Source: Saccharicrinis aurantiacus
GTDB taxonomy: Bacteria > Bacteroidota > Bacteroidia > Bacteroidales > Marinilabiliaceae
DNA length: 64,000 nt
Assembly (NCBI RefSeq): GCF_001660705.2
Contig: NZ_LYBV02000021.1
Location: 62,001-126,000 of the forward strand
Reading direction: 5' to 3'
The notes under the pieces are model-generated. The model had not been told where the DNA came from and searched no databases. It worked only from the letters and a program-made list of their open reading frames with translations. How positions within the stretch are numbered: the stretch's first letter is position 1; every line of letters starts with the position of its first letter. This document shows positions 25,298-32,790 of this stretch, piece after piece. The position numbers and the translations under genes are program-made.

Positions 25298-25921
25298 TTA
25301 AATATTCACAGTACTTTTCTCTTGATAAGCTATATTTTCCTTATAAAAAGAGATGACACTGTTGTAGGATAATAATATTGGAACTGTTTCAGAACCTAAG
25401 TATTCTATTGACTCTCCGATTATCGAGGCTTTAATACCTAATAAATACAAAATTCGTAATAGCTTTTTATCGCACTCAGCAAAAGCCATATTATTTTTGT
25501 GTTTACAAATTGGTTCAACAGCCATAACCATTAGCTGCTTTAAAAGAGAAGTGTCTGTTACTCCTTTTTTTATAGCAAATCTTCCAATGTGAAAAATATC
25601 TCCAGTATCTGAACTTACCTTATTAGCAATTAGTAATGGATCTATGCCAAATAGTTTCTGTATCGGTAATATATCTCTATGATTCCATTTAACTATTCGT
25701 ATTGACCCAATTATTGAATTGTTGCCATCTGTAGAAAAATATATTTTTGAATTGTCAAAGAAATTTAACTCTTCCTTAAAGATAGAGTTGATGTCTTTGT
25801 TTATTTCTAATAAGGATGGGCTGTTTAAATGATGATTAATATTCTCATATACTATGAATTCAGATAGGTCAAATAATTGGTATTTTTTGAGTAATTCTAC
25901 TCTTTGTACGGTTTCTTTCAT
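25298..25921 (-). CDS. GNAT-fold acyltransferase, FeeM/N-acyl amino acid synthase-like
   Basis: This 207-residue cytosolic protein has an arrangement that recalls N-acyl amino acid synthases (FeeM) and the related LuxI autoinducer-synthase fold. The core strand is NSIIGSIRIVKW, then DIFHIGRFAIKKG (the ExxRxxV-like substrate-side strand, with H-I-G-R-F here), the helix LLKQLMVMAVEPICKHKN, AECDKKLLRILYLLGIKAS, and the C-terminal IEYLGSETVPILLSY. I infer transfer of a fatty-acyl group from an acyl carrier protein to an amine acceptor. The acceptor is unknown and the enzyme could equally be a plain acetyltransferase. It is divergent from the PAS-LuxR regulator over 313 bp, a LuxI/LuxR-like arrangement. 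Confidence 0.6.
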   Translation of the reverse strand: MKETVQRVELLKKYQLFDLSEFIVYENINHHLNSPSLLEINKDINSIFKEELNFFDNSKIYFSTDGNNSIIGSIRIVKWNHRDILPIQKLFGIDPLLIANKVSSDTGDIFHIGRFAIKKGVTDTSLLKQLMVMAVEPICKHKNNMAFAECDKKLLRILYLLGIKASIIGESIEYLGSETVPILLSYNSVISFYKENIAYQEKSTVNI

Positions 25922-26234
25922 GGATTAGGATTAGTATCGTTGTATATAAAATTATTTAATACTAATATATTTGTTCAAATCTTATATTGTATTACACTAA
26001 AGTGTGGTTGTAGGTTAATATCTTATAATTCTCAATAAATAAATAACGTGCTATGAATTAGAGTCTATGTTTTGGTTGTATTAATCATAAAATATATCTT
26101 GCTGCACTTTTACTTGTGTTTTATTAAAAAGAGAAGTAGAATTTTATATAGATGAACAATGAATTTATTATTTATTTTAAGCTAAAATAACCCAGTGGCT
26201 TAATCGTAAAGTAGTTGTATAATTAGCAAAGGAA
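25922..26234. promoter_or_regulatory. Divergent intergenic region, acyltransferase / PAS-LuxR
   Basis: This 313-bp AT-rich gap separates two divergent genes. It holds a -7-like box TATATTTG on the plus strand (25966-25973) and a short palindrome ACACTAAAGTGT (25994-26005). The palindrome could be an operator for the adjacent LuxR-type protein; this is inference. No other strong hairpin was seen. Confidence 0.4.
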
Positions 26235-26993
26235 ATGACAAATATTGATGATTTTTTTTCCTCAAGAAATAGTATTAACCATACTGAACAAGAATTTTTA
26301 GATAATCAACCTACCTATTTAGAGGCTTTTAAGGCAATGGCTAGGACCACGTATAATAGTATATACGTAATTGATTATCAAAATAAAAAATTTGAATATG
26401 TATCAGACAACCCGTTATTCTTATGCGGGCACTCTGCCAATGAAGTGCAAGAGATGGGATATGCTTTTTACTTTAAGTATGTTGTAGAATCTGATTTGGA
26501 TTTACTTTTAAGAATAAACAATATTGGCTTTGAGTATTATGAAGGTATACCCATAGAGCAAAGAAAAGAGTATATTATATCATATGATTTTCATATAAGA
26601 AATCAGAATGATCAAGTTATTTTAATAAATCAAAAGTTAACGCCAATTATGCTCGATAAAAATGGGCGTATGTGGAAAGCTTTATGTATTGTATCCTTAT
26701 CCTCAGAAAGAAGCTCAGGAAATATCAGAATATTTAAGAATGGAGAAAATGTTTTTGCCGAGTATAACGAAGAAGGTAATTTTTGGATGAAGTCGGCAAA
26801 GGTAATATTAACCGACCGAGAAAAAGATATTCTGCATTACTCGGTCAGGGGATTAACCATTAATGGTATTGCTGAAAAGTTATTCCTTTCGCCAGATACG
26901 ATAAAGTTTCACAGGCGAAAATTATTTGATAAACTTGATGTTTCAAATATCTCCGAGGCAATTTCGTATGTTGTTAGTAATAAGTTAATTTAA
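26235..26993 (+). CDS. PAS domain LuxR-type transcriptional regulator
   Basis: This is a 252-residue cytosolic regulator. Residues about 30-150 form a PAS-like sensor domain (YVIDYQNKKFEYVSDNPLFLCG, then YDFHIRNQNDQVILINQKLTPI). Residues about 190-252 form a LuxR/GerE helix-turn-helix (ILTDREKDILHYSVRGLTIN, IAEKLFLSPDTIKFHRRKLF). PAS ligands can be small molecules, redox cofactors or acyl compounds; nothing in the sequence shows which. The start ATG follows an AAAGGAA ribosome-binding-like stretch. It is divergent from the acyltransferase and convergent, with a 4-nt stop overlap, to the ThiF-like gene. The layout fits a signal-synthase/receptor pair, but that is inference. Confidence 0.85.
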   Translation: MTNIDDFFSSRNSINHTEQEFLDNQPTYLEAFKAMARTTYNSIYVIDYQNKKFEYVSDNPLFLCGHSANEVQEMGYAFYFKYVVESDLDLLLRINNIGFEYYEGIPIEQRKEYIISYDFHIRNQNDQVILINQKLTPIMLDKNGRMWKALCIVSLSSERSSGNIRIFKNGENVFAEYNEEGNFWMKSAKVILTDREKDILHYSVRGLTINGIAEKLFLSPDTIKFHRRKLFDKLDVSNISEAISYVVSNKLI

Positions 26994-27745
26994 CTGTGCA
27001 TTAATGTTGATAAGTAAAACTCAGGAAATACCTTTACATCTTTATTTGTGGCAACATTAAATAATACATGGGTACATATACCTCCAAGCATCCAACTAGC
27101 AATGGATAGTTGAGGAGGAGAAAGCTTTTCTTTCTCGTTCTTATACTTCCAAATAATTTCTTCTAACCACTCTTGTTTGTTGCCCCAATATTTAAGGTAA
27201 CTTGAGGCGTACTCAACCACATCAATTTCGTTGAAGCGCTTATTGGGTTTGGCAATGCTTGATAGGGAACATCCTCCAGGATCGATGATGGTGATTAAAC
27301 CTCCCCATCCTAAATTATAAGGATGAAGTACTGGAATTTGCAATTCTTGACAAATGGAATCAAATAATAGGGGAACATCAGAGGAAAAATCCAAAGCATT
27401 GATGGCAATCTTATGGCCTTCAATAATTCCACGCAGATTTTCCGTAGTTAAGTAGTAATCCAGAACGGTTATTTTTGCTGTTTTATTAATTGATTGCAAC
27501 CTGTTTTTTATGGTATCAGCTTTACTTTCAGATAAGTCGTCTTCTGTATAGTTTTGTCTATTTAAATTGGTGAGCTCAATAGTATCACCATCTACAATTG
27601 TTATATTCTCAAAGCCTAACCTTAATGCACATTCGGCAATAACACTGCCAATGCCACTTCCACCTAGTATTATAGGAATATCCTTAATCTTCTCTTGTTC
27701 TTCTGGGGTAATGTATAATCTATTCCTATCATATCTAGTTTCCAT
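26990..27745 (-). CDS. Minimal ThiF/MoeB/E1-like adenylyltransferase
   Basis: This 251-residue cytosolic enzyme of the ubiquitin-activating (E1/ThiF/MoeB/HesA) superfamily shows the nucleotide-binding glycine loop GGSGIG (residues 28-33) and VDGDTIELTNLNRQ with the conserved Asp, Asn, Arg and Gln. It also has SESKAD (a Lys that contacts ATP) and NALDF. Unlike MoeB it has no CxxC zinc knuckles and no rhodanese domain. Candidate nucleophilic Cys residues are few (GGCSLSS and GGICTHV). The frame is open upstream to 27796, but ATG 27745 gives the family-typical start. E1-like enzymes adenylate a carboxyl group, either of an ubiquitin-like protein or of a small peptide; no ubiquitin-like gene is adjacent. 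Confidence 0.82.
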   Translation of the reverse strand: METRYDRNRLYITPEEQEKIKDIPIILGGSGIGSVIAECALRLGFENITIVDGDTIELTNLNRQNYTEDDLSESKADTIKNRLQSINKTAKITVLDYYLTTENLRGIIEGHKIAINALDFSSDVPLLFDSICQELQIPVLHPYNLGWGGLITIIDPGGCSLSSIAKPNKRFNEIDVVEYASSYLKYWGNKQEWLEEIIWKYKNEKEKLSPPQLSIASWMLGGICTHVLFNVATNKDVKVFPEFYLSTLMHS

Positions 27746-27959
27746 ATTTTGTGTTTTTGGCGCTGTAAAAATAGTGCTTCCTCTATCTAATTGCACTACC
27801 CGTTCTTGTGGTTTAGTATTATTTTGTCTGAAATGAATTAAGATATAATACTATGAAAAAAGAGTGCTGTATAGTTAAATAATGTGGTGTTTCTATGATT
27901 TAATCCCACTAGTAAATTGAAATAATTAACGAGATTTGCGGCCCACAAAAATATCTTTA

Positions 27960-29750
27960 ATGCATACATCAAAATCCGCGTTATCTTGTTTACTTTTCGT
28001 ACTAACAGCTTTTTGTTCTTTTGCTGAAGCAAATAAGAAAGACCGTTTGTATTTTGTACAGAATAATACAACTCAGGTTGTTGAAGGAAACCATACGCAT
28101 ATTTCATTACAGAAAGCACCATTTGAAATACAATTTTATAACCACCTATATCAGCCTAATATAGGCTTGCATCATTCAATGCGCATTACAGCGTTCTACA
28201 ATACAGAACAAATTCCGGAAATGAAAGAGGGAATGCCAATTGCCGATATTCCTTGTTTTAAGCCGGGTACAAGTATGGCGCTAAGTACTGATGGTTGCTA
28301 TCATGGGGTAAGGTGTAATGCCGAAGCACATGCTTATTTGTTTTATACTGATGCCGAATATAATAGGCTTCGCTTAATAAAGAAAAAGAAGAAATTGAGC
28401 AAGTTTAGTTTTTCGGTTGATACCATAAGGGTTTATCATTTTGAAGAGGATGCCATTTCAGAAACTTCTATAGATGTTATTCACTTGGCTTGGGTAAAAG
28501 ATTTGAATCAGAACGAAGTGTTAGATGAAGGCGAATTCGGTGTTGTTTCAATACATTTTTCCGATAAAAATAATGATCAACAAATACCTTATTGGAACCA
28601 ACAAGATTCTGTTGGCAGAAGCCCACTTCATCGCTTAATGTTGCGAGATATGAATAACCTTAAACGAGCTCGCTTAATTCACGAAGCTCTTTCGTTCTCC
28701 ACTACTGATCCGAATCTTAAGGATTCGTATGGTAATACAGCACTGCATTATGCCATGGTTAATGGCAGTACGAATTCACACTATTTTGCACCCCACTATA
28801 ATTATTCCGGATGTCCCGATGGTCTTTGTGTGCTTGTTTTTTTAGATGACAAAAGGGTAAATCCTAATATCAAAAATTACTATTTTCAGTACACGCCATT
28901 GCAGTCATTCTTGGCACTATCCGAATGTGGAGTTAATAGATTAACTCCTTTATCGCTCCTTTTTATGAAGGTGATTAATGAGAATGCTCAATTTAATAAA
29001 GAGAGTAGAGATGCCGTAGGAATGAGTGCCTACGATTATGTATTGAAAAGAAGTTTTATGAATAATGAAACCGGAGGCATAGTAGAATTGCTAAAACCAG
29101 AAACCAGTTTCAATGCAAATGTAGCTGACGAGATGGTAAATTTTCTTACGCAGATAGATTTCAACACTCCGCTTTCCGACAGTACTTTCTATTTAGAGAA
29201 TACTCAAACGTTATTGGATTACGAGGTATATCCTAATACTTTTACAGGAGGTCAAACCATATTTCATTACCTGTGCGATGGACGATTTCGCCCCTATGGC
29301 TATAGTCACGAAGAAATCATTGCCAACTCCAGACTGCGGGCATTGGTGCTCACCAAGCTATTCGATAGTCCTAAATTAGAAATTAGTTTGGCCGATTCTG
29401 AGGGAAATAATGCCTTGTTCTATGCCATTGATGATTGTAACCCTATTATTCTATCAGCACTTTTGGCACATCCCGATATCGATATTTATCAAATCAATAA
29501 AAATGGAAATACACCATTAATGAAGCTTCTGAAGAACGGAATTTCAAGTACGCGAATGGAAAATTGGGAGGCATGTTTTAAAATGCTAACTGCTCAGTTT
29601 AGTTCAACACATGTATGCGTTAGTAGCTATAATGGAGAAACTTTATTGGATATAATGGATGACTTCATTTTAAAATATGATTATAGATCGATGAGCTCTG
29701 TCGTCGAAGTGGTTAAGGATTTTCGGAATAAGCTGATTCCTTCCAATTAA
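27960..29750 (+). CDS. Secreted ankyrin-repeat protein
   Basis: This is a 596-residue exported protein with a signal peptide MHTSKSALSCLLFVLTAFCSFAEA. I set the start at ATG 27960; an upstream TTG frame (27936) adds residues before the signal peptide and is less likely. The N-terminal third has mixed beta sequence with an acidic motif DLNQNEVLDEGEFG. Ankyrin-type repeats occupy about 215-275 (DSYGNTALHYAMVNGS), about 295-320 (NIKNYYFQYTPLQSFLA) and about 470-527 (DSEGNNALFYAIDDCN, NKNGNTPLMKLLKNG). Ankyrin repeats mediate protein binding; no enzyme motif is seen. It is divergent from the ThiF-like gene and may belong to the accessory island. Confidence 0.75.
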   Translation: MHTSKSALSCLLFVLTAFCSFAEANKKDRLYFVQNNTTQVVEGNHTHISLQKAPFEIQFYNHLYQPNIGLHHSMRITAFYNTEQIPEMKEGMPIADIPCFKPGTSMALSTDGCYHGVRCNAEAHAYLFYTDAEYNRLRLIKKKKKLSKFSFSVDTIRVYHFEEDAISETSIDVIHLAWVKDLNQNEVLDEGEFGVVSIHFSDKNNDQQIPYWNQQDSVGRSPLHRLMLRDMNNLKRARLIHEALSFSTTDPNLKDSYGNTALHYAMVNGSTNSHYFAPHYNYSGCPDGLCVLVFLDDKRVNPNIKNYYFQYTPLQSFLALSECGVNRLTPLSLLFMKVINENAQFNKESRDAVGMSAYDYVLKRSFMNNETGGIVELLKPETSFNANVADEMVNFLTQIDFNTPLSDSTFYLENTQTLLDYEVYPNTFTGGQTIFHYLCDGRFRPYGYSHEEIIANSRLRALVLTKLFDSPKLEISLADSEGNNALFYAIDDCNPIILSALLAHPDIDIYQINKNGNTPLMKLLKNGISSTRMENWEACFKMLTAQFSSTHVCVSSYNGETLLDIMDDFILKYDYRSMSSVVEVVKDFRNKLIPSN

Positions 29751-29969
29751 TACTGGAAATTTTTTGATATTGAACTAGTACGTTTGTCGACTATTTGATT
29801 CAGCTTTTGTTGGATAAGAAAAAACTACAGATAAACTCAATAATAGATTAACTTTTCTTATAATTGCGCTCGCTGTTATATAGCCATTAGTATGATGTTA
29901 TAAGTCTAGTAAAGCGGCCTAGAATAAGTACGTCAGTAATCTTCTACTGCACAGTAGATTTATCTTTCT

Positions 29970-29977
29970 TAGATTTG
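29970..29977 (+). promoter_or_regulatory. -7 box before the secreted SRPBCC-like gene
   Basis: TAGATTTG matches TAnnTTTG and ends 25 nt before ATG 30002. A candidate TTG start at 29975 overlaps this box, which argues against it. A clear TTTG at -33 is not seen. Confidence 0.5.
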
Positions 29978-30001
29978 GAATACAACGATTATAAAATTAC
30001 C

Positions 30002-30757
30002 ATGAGTGTTGCTCAAATAGTGTCCCGACCAACTCAACATAGGAGCTTTTTCAAAAAGTATAGTATTGTGAATAAAGGTGCATTGCTTCTTTCAATATTT
30101 TTGTGCTTTTTTTTTAGTGCCAGCGCACAAATGTGTTTAACCGATGTGGAGATTGATAAACTAAACAAGTTAAGTATTAGCGACTACATACAAGCTCAAA
30201 TAGACAAGGATATTAAAACCTTTTCTGAAGTTAAACCTTCGTTGCAAACAAATTCGAATACGGTTGGCTTCCAATATCATGAGCGTAAATACATTGTAAA
30301 AGATTCCTTGCATAAGGTATGGTCGCATTATGTAAATACTAATCCTGCAAAGGCATGGAATACAAGTAAGCTTAATTTTGGCTTCATGTATTGTAAAAAT
30401 GCAGACCAAATGGTTTATCCCAATGGGCATGTTGATAAGGTTGAAGAGGGGCAGGTGATATACTTGAATTTGCTATTATTAAAGATTAAAAACCTTGCAA
30501 CAGCATTTGAAATAATCACTTTGAATGAGTTGCAGAAGGTGATGGCATTTAGTTATGTGGATGATAATATTACGAGAGGTAAGCAGCAGCTTAATTTTGA
30601 GCAAACTGCTGATGGCCATACAAAGATTATTCATCGAAGTTATTTTAAGAGCAAATCAAAAATCAGAGATCGCTATTTCTATCCCTTTTTTCATACGCGA
30701 TTAACCAATAGTTATCATAAAAATATGAAGAAGTTGTTCGTAAGGGGAAGTGCATGA
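30002..30757 (+). CDS. Secreted protein of unknown function (SRPBCC-like?), 251 aa
   Basis: This is a 251-residue protein whose hydrophobic segment (about 25-40, LLLSIFLCFFFSASAQ) acts as a signal peptide after a basic N-terminus; the mature protein begins near MCLTDVEIDKL. The body contains DSLHKVWSHYVNTNPAKAWNTSKLNFGF and ends with a basic segment RLTNSYHKNMKKLFVRG. The VWSHYVNTNPAKAWN part is reminiscent of START/SRPBCC ligand-binding proteins, but the match is weak. The gene sits about 190 bp before the AraC regulator. No transmembrane anchor is seen beyond the leader. Confidence 0.6.
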   Translation: MSVAQIVSRPTQHRSFFKKYSIVNKGALLLSIFLCFFFSASAQMCLTDVEIDKLNKLSISDYIQAQIDKDIKTFSEVKPSLQTNSNTVGFQYHERKYIVKDSLHKVWSHYVNTNPAKAWNTSKLNFGFMYCKNADQMVYPNGHVDKVEEGQVIYLNLLLLKIKNLATAFEIITLNELQKVMAFSYVDDNITRGKQQLNFEQTADGHTKIIHRSYFKSKSKIRDRYFYPFFHTRLTNSYHKNMKKLFVRGSA

Positions 30758-30946
30758 TCATTATCTTATTAAAGCTGTAATTTAAAGACTAAAGCTCTAC
30801 CAAAACTGAAGGATGGGATAATATCTTATGCTGAAATAACTTAATTCAAAATGATCTTGCAAAAGGAGTAGTTGTGCTAATTTAGTATTTCCATTCTTAC
30901 TTATTAATGATTAATATTGTAAGACCTATTTTATCTGAATATTATT

Positions 30947-31921
30947 ATGGCTGTACATATTATCAATTCCTCAATAGATCAGTTTTATCAAATATTAGAA
31001 GAGACTTGTACTAAGGTTGATGAGTCTAACTATGTTGTAAATGCAGAGGTAGGTTCAGGCAGTTTTAAACGTTATCAAAAAGCGCATTGGGATTTATACA
31101 TTGGCCACTTTAAATTAAAGCAGGATCTTCGTTTTCAGCGTTTCCCAGATACTAGTAAAATAGGTAATTATAGTATTTCTTTTCAAGCTTTCTCCAACGA
31201 CTTAAATACGGATACTTGGTTGAAACCTGAAATTAAAAAAGCAAGTGAGGGTATTGTATTCTATTCAGCGCAATCTACATTAAATAGTATCTGGCTTAAG
31301 GATATTGAATGTAGCATGGTTTACATGTCGTTTAACGAGGATTGGATTACAGAGATTGAAAATACTTTGAGATTCCCCAAAGTAATTGGAATAATGCTAG
31401 CAGAACGACCTAATCCCACATTCCACGTTCCATTAACTAGCGATATTAGATATTGCCTTCGTCAGATGCTTTACCTACCAAAAGATGTGCAAGGAGATTT
31501 TGAATTTCCATACCTCTACACTAAGAGTGTTGATTTATTTACACAGGCAGCAAGTGCAACTATGCTTCGTGCAAGCCAGCAATTAGAAAAGAATGCCATT
31601 CATCCGCAGGATCTGAACCTGCTAGAACAGGTAAAGATTCAGCTTATTAACATGTATCAAGAGCCTCCTACATTGAGTGAGTTGGTTGATGCAACCGGGA
31701 TGAGTAAAAGTAAACTGCAGCGATTATTTCAAAAAGCCTATGGTACTTCTGTTTACCAGTTTATAAAAAACGTAAGACTCGATAAAGCTATGGAACTTCT
31801 AATGCAAGGTAATTCGGTTAGCGAGGCAGGATATGATGTAGGCTATTCATCTATTCCGAATTTCTCTTCTGCTTTTAAGGAGCGTTTTAGTTTAAATCCA
31901 GGAGAAATCCAATCTAGGTAA
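30947..31921 (+). CDS. AraC family transcriptional regulator
   Basis: This is a 324-residue cytosolic regulator. The C-terminal about 100 residues carry the double helix-turn-helix of AraC/XylS: PPTLSELVDATGMSKSKLQR, LFQKAYGTSVYQFIKNVRL, and the second helix pair in SEAGYDVGYSSIPNFSSAFK with the PGEIQSR-type ending. The N-terminal about 200 residues (MAVHIINSSIDQFYQILEET) are an unrecognised effector or dimerization domain, without a signal peptide. It probably responds to an intracellular ligand. Nearest plus-strand targets are the small lipoprotein and the sulfatase cassette downstream, after a 540-bp gap; the link is inference. Confidence 0.88.
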   Translation: MAVHIINSSIDQFYQILEETCTKVDESNYVVNAEVGSGSFKRYQKAHWDLYIGHFKLKQDLRFQRFPDTSKIGNYSISFQAFSNDLNTDTWLKPEIKKASEGIVFYSAQSTLNSIWLKDIECSMVYMSFNEDWITEIENTLRFPKVIGIMLAERPNPTFHVPLTSDIRYCLRQMLYLPKDVQGDFEFPYLYTKSVDLFTQAASATMLRASQQLEKNAIHPQDLNLLEQVKIQLINMYQEPPTLSELVDATGMSKSKLQRLFQKAYGTSVYQFIKNVRLDKAMELLMQGNSVSEAGYDVGYSSIPNFSSAFKERFSLNPGEIQSR

Positions 31922-32461
31922 TTCTGTTTTATACCAGTTCATATCAGAATTTAAGGGCTATATATTAAGAGTTTTATTGCATGTTCTGAGTGTCCGAGGT
32001 GATTTCTATATATAAGCGTAAGCTATAAGCGAATAGTTCGTTATTAGAATGTGGTTTTTCTTATGTTTGTATTTATGGGTCATGTCAGGCTTGGCCTCTT
32101 TACAAAAGGCTTTTGTTTTATTTGGGACTTTAGTAAGACTGGCTAGCTGAGAGCTTTGCTCTTAGATCCGCCAGCCGCACTTAAGTTTCAAATAAATAAG
32201 AAAGTTTTTTGTAAAGCAGCCTTGAATTTCTTTGCTTACGTTTCTTGCTTCAAGGCATCGGGACGATTAAGAATTGAGTATTCTTAATTGTTTCAGGATG
32301 AAGTTGGGTTTGGGCAAACAGCCCAATACGTAATAATATTTAGGATAACATTGATTGCATATGAATCTTTTCGATATGCAAATAACTTTTTTCGATAAGA
32401 AAGCACTACTAGTATGCTTCATCTTTGTAATGTTAATTAGTAATCAATAAAACAAAACATT
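31922..32461. other. Intergenic region with structured inverted repeats
   Basis: This 540-bp stretch has no gene. It contains a large imperfect stem (arms 32098-32137 and 32180-32216) and a central hairpin (CTGGC at 32139-32143 with GCCAG at 32170-32174, and GAGC-TTT-GCTC inside). An 8-bp inverted repeat GCCTTGAA/TTCAAGGC (32219-32226, 32249-32256) follows, then a 9-bp hairpin ATTAAGAAT/ATTCTTAAT (32266-32274, 32280-32288). The stacked arrangement suggests a folded RNA or a dispersed palindromic element; no promoter was identified. Confidence 0.45.
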
Positions 32462-32629
32462 ATGAAGACGTTTAGTAAAATTTCAATGGCATTGGTATTA
32501 TTAGCAGGTATCTCTTTTACCTCGTGCAATAAAGATGAAGAAGAAATTGTAATGGAAGAACCAATTCAGCCACTTCCACCAACAGCTGAGCAACCTTTGC
32601 CGGAAGCACCTGTTGTGTCACCCTATTAG
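32462..32629 (+). CDS. Small proline-rich lipoprotein, 55 aa
   Basis: A short frame gives a plausible lipoprotein: MKTFSKISMALVLLAGISFT, then the lipobox FTSC, an acidic stretch NKDEEEIVMEEP, and a proline-rich tail ending PEAPVVSPY. The start has a normal leader charge and hydrophobic core. It is too short for a minimum-length ORF filter but shows the typical small lipoprotein layout of this organism's other lipoproteins (for example MTIACGKDDE). The function is unknown. It lies about 160 bp upstream of the sulfatase, with a hairpin between them. Confidence 0.65.
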   Translation: MKTFSKISMALVLLAGISFTSCNKDEEEIVMEEPIQPLPPTAEQPLPEAPVVSPY

Positions 32630-32645
32630 ATTATGGTAGGCTAAA

Positions 32646-32672
32646 AAGCCCCAAAGAAATTTCCAGGGGCTT
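32646..32672 (+). terminator. Hairpin after the small lipoprotein
   Basis: AAGCCCC (32646-32652) pairs with GGGGCTT (32666-32672) around a 13-nt loop, 16 nt after the lipoprotein stop. There is no U-run, so it is a weak or RNA-stability hairpin. Confidence 0.5.
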
Positions 32673-32790
32673 CATGATTAACTTGTTATTGAAGGATTTG
32701 TATGGTTGCTCTTCTTAACTGCATATATAATTTCAATAATAGATAATAAAAGTATTGTAGTAAGTAGATTAACCATAAAATTATATAGAT

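Noticed and set aside
27936-27959. TTG start for the ankyrin gene
   Set aside because: The ATG at 27960 gives a clean signal peptide; the TTG adds 8 residues before it.
29975-30001. TTG start for the SRPBCC-like gene
   Set aside because: The codon overlaps the -7 promoter box, so it cannot be within the transcript.
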